Source: CAWDMN01 sp963803155 (GTDB lineage: Bacteria > Acidobacteriota > Terriglobia > Versatilivoradales > Versatilivoraceae). Taken from it: a stretch of DNA of 64,000 nt. The position numbers and the translations under genes were made by a program. Within the stretch, counting starts at the first letter, position 1; the number at the start of each line of letters is the position of its first letter. Below, in pieces: positions 17,814 to 26,547 of this stretch. The notes under the pieces are model-generated. The model had not been told where the DNA came from, searched no databases, and saw only the letters and a list, made by a program, of their open reading frames with translations. The stretch covers positions 62,001 through 126,000 of the forward strand of contig CAWDMN010000052.1 in NCBI GenBank assembly GCA_963803155.1, in the 5' to 3' direction.

Positions 17814-19859
17814 CTATGTCCGGGCAATGGACTCAATCACCCCGGAATCTGCCTCAGCGGGGATGGCAATTATTTGTTCCCTGACAGCCGTCTTATTAGG
17901 GATCAATGCAAGCAGCGTCCCGAGAAACATCAGGCCTCCTCCCATCCAAACCCAAGAGACTAGCGGATTCACAAAAGCATGGATAATCGCCTTGGAATTG
18001 TCGGGAGTAAAGCCCGCCAAAACAACATAAAGATCCTCTTTGAGTCCTGAATGTAAAGATACTTCAGTGGTCGGCTGCTCACTGGCTTTATAGAAACGGC
18101 GTTCCGGGTGCATGATGGCGATTTTCCGGCCATTCCGATAGGCAGACAAAATTCCCACCGATCGTTCATAGTTGGGCTGATCGGAATTCTGGATATCGTC
18201 CAAAGTCAATGTGTAGTTACCGATTGCAATTTGATCTCCTATTGCCATTTCCTGCTGAGATTCCTTGTTGAATCCAGCGCCGGCAAAACCGACGAAAAGA
18301 AATACAATCCCCATATGCACCACATAACCACCATAGCGGCGGGTGTTGCGAAACGTCAAAGTCCAAAGGGCATGGAGGTAATTATCCCCTTGCTTATGCC
18401 GAACGCGCGCACCGCGGTGGAATTCGGTCACGATGGTGATGGCCACAAAAATACAGAGGATCAGACACACCAGGGGATAAAAAGAATGAATTCCTAAGGC
18501 CAACAATAGAATCCCTGCCGCCAAAGAGATACTGAGCGGGAAGAGGAAATTTTTGCGCAGGCTAAGAGTCGAAGTTTTGCGCCAGGCCAGCAACGGTCCC
18601 ACACCGGTCAAGAAAAGCAAAAAGAGGCCGATTGGAATGTTGACGGTGTTAAAGAAAGGAGCGCCGACAGTGCGCTTTTCCCCAGATACCGCCTCGGAAA
18701 TTACGGGGAAGAGCGTCCCCCATAAGACCGCAAAACCGGCAGCCAACAAGACGAGGTTATTAAAAAGGAAGCTGCTCTCCCGCGAAACCACCGAATCCAG
18801 ACGGTTCTCGCTTTTCAGATCCGGCAGCCGCAACAGCAGGCAGCCGAGGGAAAAAGCAATCATCAAGAACAGAAAAGTCGCGAAATAAGTGCCAATCGAG
18901 GATTGGGCAAAAGCGTGGACGGAGGATACCACTCCACTGCGGGTGAGGAACGTCCCGAGAATACAGAGGAGGAAGGTGGTAAGAATGAGCACCACATTCC
19001 AAATCTTCATCATTCCTTTTCGCTCTTGCATGATGACGGAATGCAGATAAGCCGTGCCGGTCAACCAGGGCATGAGAGATGCATTCTCCACGGGATCCCA
19101 GCCCCAATATCCGCCCCACCCCAAAACGACGTAAGCCCATTTGGCTCCAAGCAAAATTCCCGTTCCCAGGAACAACCAAGCCACCATCAGCCAGCGGCGG
19201 GAAGTGCGGATCCACTCATCATCCAATTGGCGCGTAAGCAGCGCAGCCATGGCAAAAGCATAAGGAATGGTGAATCCCACGTAGCCTAAATAAAGAATCG
19301 GAGGATGAATCACCATGGCCCAGTATTGCAGCAATGGATTCAAACCACGCCCATCCATGGGAGTAAATGCAACGGCGGGGTTGCCGACCCGCTCCACTCC
19401 CAGCGATTCAAATGGGTTGGCCACGAAGTTGTTAATCACCAAGAAAAAAGCAATCACAATCGAAGTCACGCCCACCATATACGGCATTAACCGCTGGCTG
19501 TCCCGCCGATGAATCCATACGGCCACACTGGCATATAGCGTCAACAGCCAACACCAGAAGAGGAGCGAACCCTCCTGACCTCCCCACAGTGCGCCAAATT
19601 TGTAATACCAAGCCATATCCCGGTTGCTGTTGGTCGCAATGTAATTCAGATTGAAATTATTGATCAGAAACTGGTACCACAAAGTGAACACGGCCAGGCT
19701 CACTAGCCCGCCAATCACAAGCACAGCCCGGCGTCCGGTCTCAGCCAAACGGCGGTGTCCAAGCCCCCCCCCCAAAAAAGAGGCGGCAATGGAATATAGG
19801 GCAAGGCCGAAAGCTAGCAGCAAAAACAACTGCCCCAGGTCAGCCATTATTCTTTCCAT
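17814..19859 (-). CDS. ccmF: CcmF, cytochrome c haem lyase
   Basis: A 681-residue polytopic membrane protein. It carries the WWD motif WGGYWGWDPVENASLMPWL and the surrounding conserved His-bearing segments (YWAMVIHPPILYLGYVGF; AYLHSVIMQERKGMM), typical of CcmF, which transfers haem from CcmE to apocytochrome c. The C-terminal periplasmic domain (about 550-640) and last helix are present. Near the N-terminus the coding strand has TTTTTT followed by ten G (about 19761-19780), a slippage-prone tract that is in frame here. Starts at 19859 or 19847 are both possible; the first follows GAGG. Confidence 0.95.
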   Translation of the reverse strand: MERIMADLGQLFLLLAFGLALYSIAASFLGGGLGHRRLAETGRRAVLVIGGLVSLAVFTLWYQFLINNFNLNYIATNSNRDMAWYYKFGALWGGQEGSLLFWCWLLTLYASVAVWIHRRDSQRLMPYMVGVTSIVIAFFLVINNFVANPFESLGVERVGNPAVAFTPMDGRGLNPLLQYWAMVIHPPILYLGYVGFTIPYAFAMAALLTRQLDDEWIRTSRRWLMVAWLFLGTGILLGAKWAYVVLGWGGYWGWDPVENASLMPWLTGTAYLHSVIMQERKGMMKIWNVVLILTTFLLCILGTFLTRSGVVSSVHAFAQSSIGTYFATFLFLMIAFSLGCLLLRLPDLKSENRLDSVVSRESSFLFNNLVLLAAGFAVLWGTLFPVISEAVSGEKRTVGAPFFNTVNIPIGLFLLFLTGVGPLLAWRKTSTLSLRKNFLFPLSISLAAGILLLALGIHSFYPLVCLILCIFVAITIVTEFHRGARVRHKQGDNYLHALWTLTFRNTRRYGGYVVHMGIVFLFVGFAGAGFNKESQQEMAIGDQIAIGNYTLTLDDIQNSDQPNYERSVGILSAYRNGRKIAIMHPERRFYKASEQPTTEVSLHSGLKEDLYVVLAGFTPDNSKAIIHAFVNPLVSWVWMGGGLMFLGTLLALIPNKTAVREQIIAIPAEADSGVIESIART

Positions 19860-19998
19860 GGAGAAACCTCAGTAAATATTTTTCAGAAAAGCCTCTCTCG
19901 CACAGGGTCGGAAACAAAAGATATATAAATGATCCGAAAGACCGCTGGCGATAACACGGGAGAGGGGCGCCAAATGGCCAGTTTGTCCCTATGTCGCC

Positions 19999-20415
19999 TT
20001 ATGACTTTCCGGCTTTAGCGGCGGCTTCGTATTTCGAGGCACATTTGGCCTGGATTTTGGTGGCTTCAAATGCGCCGTCTGAGGAAAGATGCCCCTCGGC
20101 AAGTGCTTGAGCGCCATCCTTGAAAGTGTCAGGAAGGATATCTTTGCCCGTGTATTCGACCGGCAGGATTACCCCTTTTTGCTCTAATTGGAATCGGACC
20201 CTATGGGAGGATCGTTCAATGCTGCCGGCGACGACATTGCCCGCCACCCGCAGCCGTTTTCCGTAAGCATTTCCCTTCATAGCTTTCAGCTCATCCACCG
20301 TTTTGTAATAGGCGAGGCTCTGGTTGAATCCGCTTAAAGCCAGCCAGACAATGGCGCTGATGATCACCAGGCATCCAATCAGGAACTTCAGGTTTCTTTT
20401 GTTTAGCATAATCAT
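19999..20415 (-). CDS. ccmE: CcmE haem chaperone, Cys variant (CxxxY)
   Basis: A 138-residue haem chaperone: one N-terminal membrane helix (about 9-28) and a periplasmic OB-fold (DELKAMKGNAYGKRLRVAGNVV ... VRFQLEQKGVILPVEYTGKDILPDTFKDGAQALAEG). In canonical CcmE the haem is held covalently by the His of an HxxxY motif. Here the motif reads KCASKYE: Cys125 (codon TGT, 20041-20043) and Tyr129. Such CxxxY forms are known from some bacteria and archaea with reduced Ccm systems. The gene is the first of the - strand ccm locus, 139 bp ahead of ccmF. Confidence 0.93.
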   Translation of the reverse strand: MIMLNKRNLKFLIGCLVIISAIVWLALSGFNQSLAYYKTVDELKAMKGNAYGKRLRVAGNVVAGSIERSSHRVRFQLEQKGVILPVEYTGKDILPDTFKDGAQALAEGHLSSDGAFEATKIQAKCASKYEAAAKAGKS

Positions 20416-20493
20416 CTCAGGATAAAAATTAAAATCATTACCCTAATGGAGCGATCCGAACATTAAGCGGAAATCATTATAGGGACTTCTCTA

Positions 20494-20591
20494 GTTTGCT
20501 TGAGCTACCAAAGTCGACGACTTTGAGTCAAGTTTTGGAATGGGCATCGACAAGTCCCTATAGTCCGAGACGAAGTCTCACTAGACCTTTT
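20494..20591 (+). repeat. Interspersed two-hairpin repeat, copy A
   Basis: About 98 bp, close to the copy at 47516-47614 (few differences) and to a shorter copy at 58490-58545. It starts GTTTGCTTGAGC, has hairpin 1 AAAGTC-GAC-GACTTT, a ~37-nt spacer, hairpin 2 GAGAC-GAA-GTCTC, and ends CTAGACCTTTT. It lies in the otherwise empty 408-bp gap between the DUF512 gene and ccmE. Confidence 0.8.
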
Positions 20592-20823
20592 ATATCTTAT
20601 CACTCCGTATCGGATTGACAAAGACGGCGTATAAAAAAGTTGGGACGCCTCCTTCGTCTGTCGCCCGGCACGGAAAAAAAACACCCAGGAGCCAATGGCG
20701 AGATCCAGCGATAGAAATTAGTCGCGGGATTCTCTGCTTCCCCAAAATTAAAAGTGTTTCGGCCGCCCACTCGATGGTGTTTCCTTCCGCTACGGCATCT
20801 TTCCCGTTGTTTCCGGGCAAATC

Positions 20824-22179
20824 CTAATAGCGGGCATCGTATTCCCGGATTTTTCCAGAGAGAATATTTTGGAGAAAATCGCCCGCATGGTATCCGCCGC
20901 CGTGAACTGGGACCCCCAACCGGTCTTCCAAATTCCGCTTGTGCCAGTCATCCAGAAAAAGGCCATCGTCCCCGATCATGGCTTCAGAAGGAACAATCAG
21001 AAAATCCCCAATCGCTTCATCTTTCACGGCTGAATAAATGTCCCCTCCCGCCAGCAATCCAGCCACCGTGATTGCCTTCCCCAGAAAAAGATTCGGAGCC
21101 ATGCGACACTTCAATTGAGTTCCAATCTTTTGATTGATTGCAGCAACACATTTTTCGAGAATTGGATGGAATATCTTGCCCGTCACGATCGTCCCCCGGA
21201 CTTGGGTAGCTGGCTTTTGCCATTTGCGTCGTAGTGCAGCCCGAAATTCATCTTGGAAGCGCCGCACCATGCCGACTCCATTTTCCAGGATGGGAAATTC
21301 TCCATAATGATGGCGACCCGGCAATGGGCGATCAGCTAAAATGTAGAACTCATCTCCCAGGAAACAAAAAGAGGTGCCGTGGCTATTTTGAATCTGTTTT
21401 TGATACCTTTGGACCACTCGAATCGTCTGCCGTGCATAAGCGGGATCAACGGGTGTTAATGATTTCAAGCCTTGCCGATGGTCTGTCAACCCCACGGGCA
21501 CAATGGCGACTGTTTGCAGTCCCGGGTAAAACCGCAGCAGATCAAAAATGCTTCGTTCCAAATGGACTCCATCATTCACCCCGGGCATTAGAACAATTTG
21601 TGCGTGAAGGGTGATGCCGCCGTTCACCAGTCGGCCGAGATGTTTCATTAGTTGGTCCGGGTGGCGCGATTGCAGCAGGTACTGGCGCAATTTGGGCTCT
21701 GTGGCATGCACCGATATATATAATGGTGAGAGATGCTGATCGATAATTCGTTGAAAGTTGGAATCAGACAAGTTGGTGAGAGTCAGATAATTTCCGTGCA
21801 GGAAGGAGAGACGAAAATCTTCATCCTTTACCCGTAAGGTCCGACGGATATGCTTTCCACGGGGGAGTTGATGGACAAAACAAAAGATGCAGTTATTCTT
21901 GCAAATTCGGGTCTGAATATCCTCCAATTCGATTCCTAAATCTTCCTCCTCCCCTTTTTCAATTTCGACGTCCCACAACTCTCCATCTGCCTTTTGGACT
22001 CGCAAAGTTACAAATTCCCCGCTATTGGAGACTCGAAAGCGGTAATCCAAGCCATCTTCCAGCTCATTGCCATTAAGAGCGACCAGCCGGTCCCCTGTTT
22101 CCAAACCAATTTCGCTGGCAATAGAGCCCTCGCCGATTGACTCGATTTTGATTCCCGGGACCATCTCGTTTATTGACAT
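20824..22179 (-). CDS. DUF512 family protein (PDZ plus radical-SAM-like)
   Basis: A 451-residue cytoplasmic protein. Residues 1-80 form a PDZ-like domain (GEGSIASEIGLETGDRLVALNG). A CxxxCxxC motif follows (Cys93, Cys97, Cys100; RICKNNCIFCF), as in radical SAM enzymes that bind a 4Fe-4S cluster. The rest is the radical-SAM-like barrel and DUF512 domain (HATEPKLRQYLLQ, GGITLHAQIVLMPGVNDG, FCFLGDEFYILADRPLP, GDFLIVPSEAM). The family is widespread but uncharacterised; in many genomes it lies next to the GTPase gene der, which is not seen here. No signal peptide. The start at 22179 precedes the PDZ domain directly. Confidence 0.88.
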   Translation of the reverse strand: MSINEMVPGIKIESIGEGSIASEIGLETGDRLVALNGNELEDGLDYRFRVSNSGEFVTLRVQKADGELWDVEIEKGEEEDLGIELEDIQTRICKNNCIFCFVHQLPRGKHIRRTLRVKDEDFRLSFLHGNYLTLTNLSDSNFQRIIDQHLSPLYISVHATEPKLRQYLLQSRHPDQLMKHLGRLVNGGITLHAQIVLMPGVNDGVHLERSIFDLLRFYPGLQTVAIVPVGLTDHRQGLKSLTPVDPAYARQTIRVVQRYQKQIQNSHGTSFCFLGDEFYILADRPLPGRHHYGEFPILENGVGMVRRFQDEFRAALRRKWQKPATQVRGTIVTGKIFHPILEKCVAAINQKIGTQLKCRMAPNLFLGKAITVAGLLAGGDIYSAVKDEAIGDFLIVPSEAMIGDDGLFLDDWHKRNLEDRLGVPVHGGGYHAGDFLQNILSGKIREYDARY

Positions 22180-22503
22180 ATCGAAGTTTCCTAAAATTGT
22201 GGAAAAACTTGTGGAAAAAGTTTCTCCCTGTCGAAAAAAACTATTGTTAACAACAGGTTAACTATAAGCATTTTCCTGGAGAATATATGTTATGTTGTTT
22301 GTAATGAACAGGATAGATATAAAATTCGTATGAACGGGGAATGAAACCGCTGGAGAATGGCAATTCATCCGATTGGGAAGATTTCAACAGAATAGTCGTC
22401 GGATTTATTGTGCGCAGCTGTTGCAATATATCGCTCTCCTTAATAAAATATATCAAAAAAATACAAAGTGACTCCATCAATTTTTAAGCAAACGGTCTTC
22501 AGG
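22180..22503. other. AT-rich intergenic region with paired TGTGGAAAA boxes
   Basis: No supported gene. Two direct repeats TGTGGAAAA (22198-22206 and 22210-22218, 12 bp apart) fit the relaxed DnaA-box pattern TGTGNANAA, and a TTGTTAACAA palindrome follows near 22244-22253. This is the upstream region of the DUF512 gene. Confidence 0.4.
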
Positions 22504-23298
22504 TCACAAATTTGATTTTAACCATCTATTGGCGGCAGTATAGGATGGGTGTTTTTTCTCTTCTTGTTTAAAATGTCTTCCATGTTTATTCTTAAAATCA
22601 AAATTTGAGGAGGTGGAAAACTTTACATGAAGCATCTCATGATACATGATGTAAGAAAGCACGAATTCAGGGACTTGGGATTGGTCAAACCAACGGCTGA
22701 TGGTAATGGAACGGTGTGAAGGATCGAAATGTCCCAAAATTCGCCGGCTTTGTTGTGGACTCCACCCCAAATTGACTGCGGAAAGTTCGTTGTTGAAATA
22801 AAGTCCGTTCAAATGGTCATAAAGAGCAGAAAGATTATAAAACTGCCCACGAGGATCGCCGAGAAATTTGCGACCGCGCTGACGGCGGGAGAGGGTCGCC
22901 CTGTTTTTCATGGCGGCGGATTCAATGTGTTCCCGGTAAACGGCAATGGCCTGTGGATGAATCCGTCGGCGATATAGTTTGGACAGCAATATGATCGAAA
23001 TAGCTTTAAAAACCTGGCGGGGGGCGTCTTCGAAAAGGTCGCTGAGACGGACATGTACAGCTTGTTTCTTAATCCGGATGGTGTGATTGATCCCCACAAA
23101 GGGATAGAATTCGACGTGAAATACTGGACATCCCTGGCATAACCTCAAATCGCGAAACGAATCAGCAAAAATAGTCTTGACGGATTCTATTGGCAGAGGA
23201 AGTTCTTTTTCAAAGAGAGAGAGCGGTTGCATGTTCATAAAAACAGAATTCCGGCCGCAACTAACGTGCAGATTTACCTGCCAGCCGGAGCAGAGCAA
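22504..23298 (-). CDS. SprT-like zinc metallopeptidase domain protein
   Basis: A 264-residue protein whose C-terminal half (about 150-264) is SprT-like: YNLSALYDHLNGLYFNNELSA, LGHFDPSHRSITISRWFD, and the zinc-binding HExxH as HEMLH (220-224), with a later conserved basic stretch (KHGRHFKQEEKKHP). The N-terminal 150 residues are not recognised. Eukaryotic SprT/SPRTN relatives degrade DNA-protein crosslinks; bacterial members are poorly studied. A start at the ATG at 23238 is also possible. The upstream neighbour is a decayed GxxExxY gene, so it is probably transcribed alone. Confidence 0.78.
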   Translation of the reverse strand: MLCSGWQVNLHVSCGRNSVFMNMQPLSLFEKELPLPIESVKTIFADSFRDLRLCQGCPVFHVEFYPFVGINHTIRIKKQAVHVRLSDLFEDAPRQVFKAISIILLSKLYRRRIHPQAIAVYREHIESAAMKNRATLSRRQRGRKFLGDPRGQFYNLSALYDHLNGLYFNNELSAVNLGWSPQQSRRILGHFDPSHRSITISRWFDQSQVPEFVLSYIMYHEMLHVKFSTSSNFDFKNKHGRHFKQEEKKHPSYTAANRWLKSNL

Positions 23299-23728
23299 AG
23301 GTGGGCCAAGCGCAGCCGGATGATGGAATCTTTATTGCCGCTGATGAACACGGATCAAACGCGGATCGATCATGGAGAACCATGAGTTTGAATTCCACAT
23401 TTTCCCACCCGAAATTGATCAGAAGACCCATCAAAATGCCGGTGGTTTTGAGGTCATTGAGCCATTGAGCCTCATCCGCTGGATTATAATACTTGGATGC
23501 CATTAGCTCGACTAGGACCTTTTTCTCACCCGCAGATTGGCAAGGGGGTCACCTACAACACATTATTTTAAACAATCCTTGATGGATTCTTCCAACTTCA
23601 TTTGGTTTTAGCTCCATCTGTCCGGCTTTTTGATAGACTCTTTCAAGTGACCCACCATCCAATATCCGATTAACTTTAAAAGCGGCCCCAATGATATTTC
23701 TCGTTATTTCTTGTTGGTCCAGCTTCAT
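23261..23728 (-). pseudogene. Decayed GxxExxY family gene
   Basis: Two pieces of a GxxExxY-family protein lie in different frames. The first runs from the ATG at 23728 to a stop at 23549-23551 and contains NIIGAAFKVNRILDGGSLERVYQKAG, with the name-giving G-x-x-E-x-x-Y as GSLERVY. The second (about 23527 down to 23380) reads VLVELMASKYYNPADEAQWLNDLKTTGILMGLLINFG..EFKLMVL, the family's C-terminal end. The central strand region between them is missing or scrambled, so both frameshift and deletion have occurred. The function of intact members is unknown. The C-terminal frame runs on to 23261 through non-homologous sequence. Confidence 0.75.
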
Positions 23729-23870
23729 ATCCCCTTGATCCGAGTCAATCTGCGGCTATTTCTTTTTCTCCAGAGTTTCCAACAAGCGGTTCAGCGTCCT
23801 CCCCAAGGCTCTTATTGGCCGAGATGCTTTGTCCTCAGACTGCTGGAGGCGAGTTGGCATTAGAGCATTT

Positions 23871-24518
23871 CTACTTTTTACTTTTTTTCTGTACCTCTCG
23901 TAAAACTTCATATTTTTGAATCACTGCTTTTGTCATCGGAATAAGATCTCGCAATACCTCGGCAGTTTCAAGCAAAGTCTTCTTTTCGATTCCCGTCAAC
24001 TTCGGGATCGCCTGATCAATCCAGTTCTTTTGCCGCGTCAAATCCGCATCCAGCGCCCCCAATGCCTTGAGAAGCGGCTTTAGCTCAATTCGTTGGGAAG
24101 AAAGGTCCCCCAGATTTGTCTCAATGTCCTCCAGACACTGAGTGTATTGTTGAATCCAACCGAGAAACGAATTTGGCCGTTCTTCAGCAAGGGATTCCTG
24201 CTCCTGGGGTTCAGCCTCTTTCTTTTTTTTTGAGTGTTTTCCCTTTTCCTTGTTATCCTCTTTGACCTCCTTAGGGGCAACGCTGGAAGAAGTGGGAATA
24301 AGTTCCTTCTTAAATTCAGCGGCACGATCAAACCGCAGATTCAAAAATTTCCGGAATAGATCTATTCGTGGTGAAGATTCCTGGAATTCCTCCCGCAGCT
24401 GGGCAATTTCGGAATCTGTCAGATAATCTTCCTGAGCGCAGAGCTGGCCTGAAAAAAAGCCCGAAACACCCAGCAGGATCAACAGGACGCCCCGCAATAC
24501 ACTCTTTAACGAAAACAC
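23871..24518 (-). CDS. Secreted protein of unknown function, 215 aa
   Basis: Not recognised. It has a signal peptide (residues 1-28, ending SGQLCAQ), then a helix-rich polar protein with a highly charged, probably disordered centre (about 85-115, NKEKGKHSKKKKEAEPQEQE) and a coiled-coil-prone C-terminal half (about 125-210). It follows the other secreted unknown (24585-25103) by 66 bp on the same strand and lies downstream of the uvrA-TPR pair; the two unknowns probably form one transcript. Confidence 0.7.
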   Translation of the reverse strand: MFSLKSVLRGVLLILLGVSGFFSGQLCAQEDYLTDSEIAQLREEFQESSPRIDLFRKFLNLRFDRAAEFKKELIPTSSSVAPKEVKEDNKEKGKHSKKKKEAEPQEQESLAEERPNSFLGWIQQYTQCLEDIETNLGDLSSQRIELKPLLKALGALDADLTRQKNWIDQAIPKLTGIEKKTLLETAEVLRDLIPMTKAVIQKYEVLREVQKKSKK

Positions 24519-24584
24519 TCTCCCCCCTATCTTATTGTGGATGGCGGATTCTCATAGATTCCCGAGATTAAAAGAAAAAGGAGT

Positions 24585-25103
24585 TCAATTTTGGCTCCTT
24601 CGAGAATTGGCGGCGCCCCTCACATTTTCTTCACCAAAAAGGTAACTCAGCAAATCTTCTCTGGTCTTCTGAGCCACTTCAATGGCCTGGTTGATTATTT
24701 GCTGTTGATCGAAGGAATAATTGGTCTTCAAGTTTTCCAGTTGCTTGATTTGTTTATGCAGCAGCATTTCAGCTTGGCGAAATATGTTTTGATTCTTTTT
24801 TGGCGCTCTGGCATATTCTTGGTGGAATCGATTTTGTGCGTCCTTCACCCAATCCATGAATTGAACTAATATCTTATCGACCTTTTGCAAGTCATCCGCT
24901 CGAGACTCTTGAATTGCCTTATTCAAGTGCCATCCCGCCAATTTCAGCATGAGGCGGCCTTTTTGGGCGGGAATGTTTTCTCTCTCCAATTGAGCTTGCA
25001 GCTTTTGATATTCCGATTGCGAATCCCCCTCGGAAAAAGCAACGACATAGGTTAAAAAGCCTAACAACAAGCCCAAGAATAATTTCGTTCTTATCATTCT
25101 CAT
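24585..25103 (-). CDS. Secreted helical protein of unknown function, 172 aa
   Basis: Not recognised. The ATG at 25103 is chosen because GGGAAAG precedes it by six bases and the signal peptide (MRMIRTKLFLGLLLGFLTYVVAFSEG) then begins at residue 1; the frame is open to 25154. The mature part is almost entirely helical and rich in Gln, Lys and Glu (SEYQKLQAQLERENIPAQKGRLMLKLAGWHLNKA; AEMLLHKQIKQLENLKTNYSFDQQQ), suggesting a coiled coil or helical bundle in the periplasm. Its neighbours are a TPR protein upstream and a second secreted unknown downstream. Confidence 0.7.
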   Translation of the reverse strand: MRMIRTKLFLGLLLGFLTYVVAFSEGDSQSEYQKLQAQLERENIPAQKGRLMLKLAGWHLNKAIQESRADDLQKVDKILVQFMDWVKDAQNRFHQEYARAPKKNQNIFRQAEMLLHKQIKQLENLKTNYSFDQQQIINQAIEVAQKTREDLLSYLFGEENVRGAANSRRSQN

Positions 25104-25266
25104 GGTGTTCTTTCCCATGGGGCCGGTGGAAGTGAAAGACCGCTGGGAATACATTCAAATTGCCATTCTTCACCACAGGCGGAGTCGTTTGAAAGGATTT
25201 AAACCCTCGCCAGACTCTAGCCGATGCCCCTCTGAATAAACAAACCTGAAAACAGTCTATTCAAGA

Positions 25267-26547
25267 TTACCGCCTTTTTAAACGATTTTCCAATGTCTTG
25301 ATTCTCTGACGGGCCTGAAAATCCTGCTTTTCAGTTTTCCCTTGATCCAGATCGAGAAATTTCTGGTAATTGGCCATGGCGTTTTTAGTGTCGCCATATT
25401 TATCATAAATCGTGGCCATATAAAAATAGGTGCCTGCGGTTTGAGGACTCAGCTTGCTAAAGCGAATGAGACAATCAAGGGCTTGGGGATGTTTTTCCTG
25501 CAAGAGGAAGGCGGATCCCAGGTTGCTCCAACAGGAGGCGCAATCTGGCTTCAACTGAACCGCGATGTTGAATATTTTTTCGGCTTGTTCAAATTTCCGC
25601 TGATGCATGTAGAGCGATCCGATTTGTAGGAATAGATCGGGATCTTTCGAATTGGCGGCAAGGCGAGTCAAAATCTCAATGGCGCTGTCTATGTCTCCAC
25701 CCTTTTGATAGGCCTGAGCGGCCGATTGTAGGAAATTCTGTTGGATCGAGAGATCCTTTTCGTGATTTGCCGCCAATTGGTAAGATCGGGCTGCTTCCAT
25801 GAAATTGGAATTTTCCGAATACAGCCTCGCCATTAATTCATGCGAACGAGCATCGTCGGGCTGGCTCGAAATCCGCTTTTTCAATAATTCCAGCGCTTTG
25901 TCCTTGAAGCCGGCTTCCAGGAAATATTGAATGGAGAGGACCTCCAGGGTGGCCGGATCCGCTTGAACCTGACGGGCATTTCCAAGTTCTTTTTCAACGG
26001 TGGGGAAATCTTTTTTTGTCAGCGCCAGGCGAGCCAGAGCTAAATGGCATTCCCCTTTTTCTTGATCTGACGCGGCATTTTGGAGCGCGTGCAGATAGTC
26101 CGCCATGGCCTCTTCACGTCTTCCCAGCAGTTCCAAAGTACGGGCAGAGAAAAAGAACGACTGATAACTCTTAGGATTGAGTTCCTGGGCTTTCAAAAAA
26201 TGTTGAAGTGCCTCCTCGGTCTTCCGCTGGTCGTATAGAAGCAATGCCAGGTTGAAATGCCCTTCCCACATATCGGGCTTCAAGCGGAGTGCTTCCTGAT
26301 AAGAAACTTTTGCTTCCTCGAATTGTCCCGTCATGAATTGGGCCAGGCCGAGCTGGAACAGAATGCCTTCGTTTTCAGGATCTTCCTTCAAGGCAAGTTT
26401 TAACGCTTCGATGGATTCTATGAATCTTTTGGCCTGGAACAGCTCCATCCCCTTTTGCAGATGTTCCTGGGAATGGAGGAGGAGATTGAAAAACAAACTA
26501 TGTCCGAAGAAGAAAACTAGGAATAGATGGGCTCCCTTTTTTTCCAT
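25267..26547 (-). CDS. Exported tetratricopeptide repeat protein
   Basis: A 426-residue protein with an N-terminal hydrophobic segment (residues 6-25, a signal peptide or anchor) and about ten TPR units (34-residue repeats such as EGILFQLGLAQFMTGQFEEAKVSYQEALRLKP and SCWSNLGSAFLLQEKHPQALDCLI). TPR arrays bind partner proteins, so a scaffold role is likely. The ATG at 26547 overlaps the last base of the uvrA stop codon (TGATG), indicating coupled translation from the uvrA transcript. The link to DNA repair is probably incidental. Confidence 0.88.
   Translation of the reverse strand: MEKKGAHLFLVFFFGHSLFFNLLLHSQEHLQKGMELFQAKRFIESIEALKLALKEDPENEGILFQLGLAQFMTGQFEEAKVSYQEALRLKPDMWEGHFNLALLLYDQRKTEEALQHFLKAQELNPKSYQSFFFSARTLELLGRREEAMADYLHALQNAASDQEKGECHLALARLALTKKDFPTVEKELGNARQVQADPATLEVLSIQYFLEAGFKDKALELLKKRISSQPDDARSHELMARLYSENSNFMEAARSYQLAANHEKDLSIQQNFLQSAAQAYQKGGDIDSAIEILTRLAANSKDPDLFLQIGSLYMHQRKFEQAEKIFNIAVQLKPDCASCWSNLGSAFLLQEKHPQALDCLIRFSKLSPQTAGTYFYMATIYDKYGDTKNAMANYQKFLDLDQGKTEKQDFQARQRIKTLENRLKRR

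Noticed and set aside
22180..22260. Replication origin suggested by DnaA-like boxes
   Set aside because: Only two relaxed boxes, and no dnaA, dnaN or gidA gene nearby.
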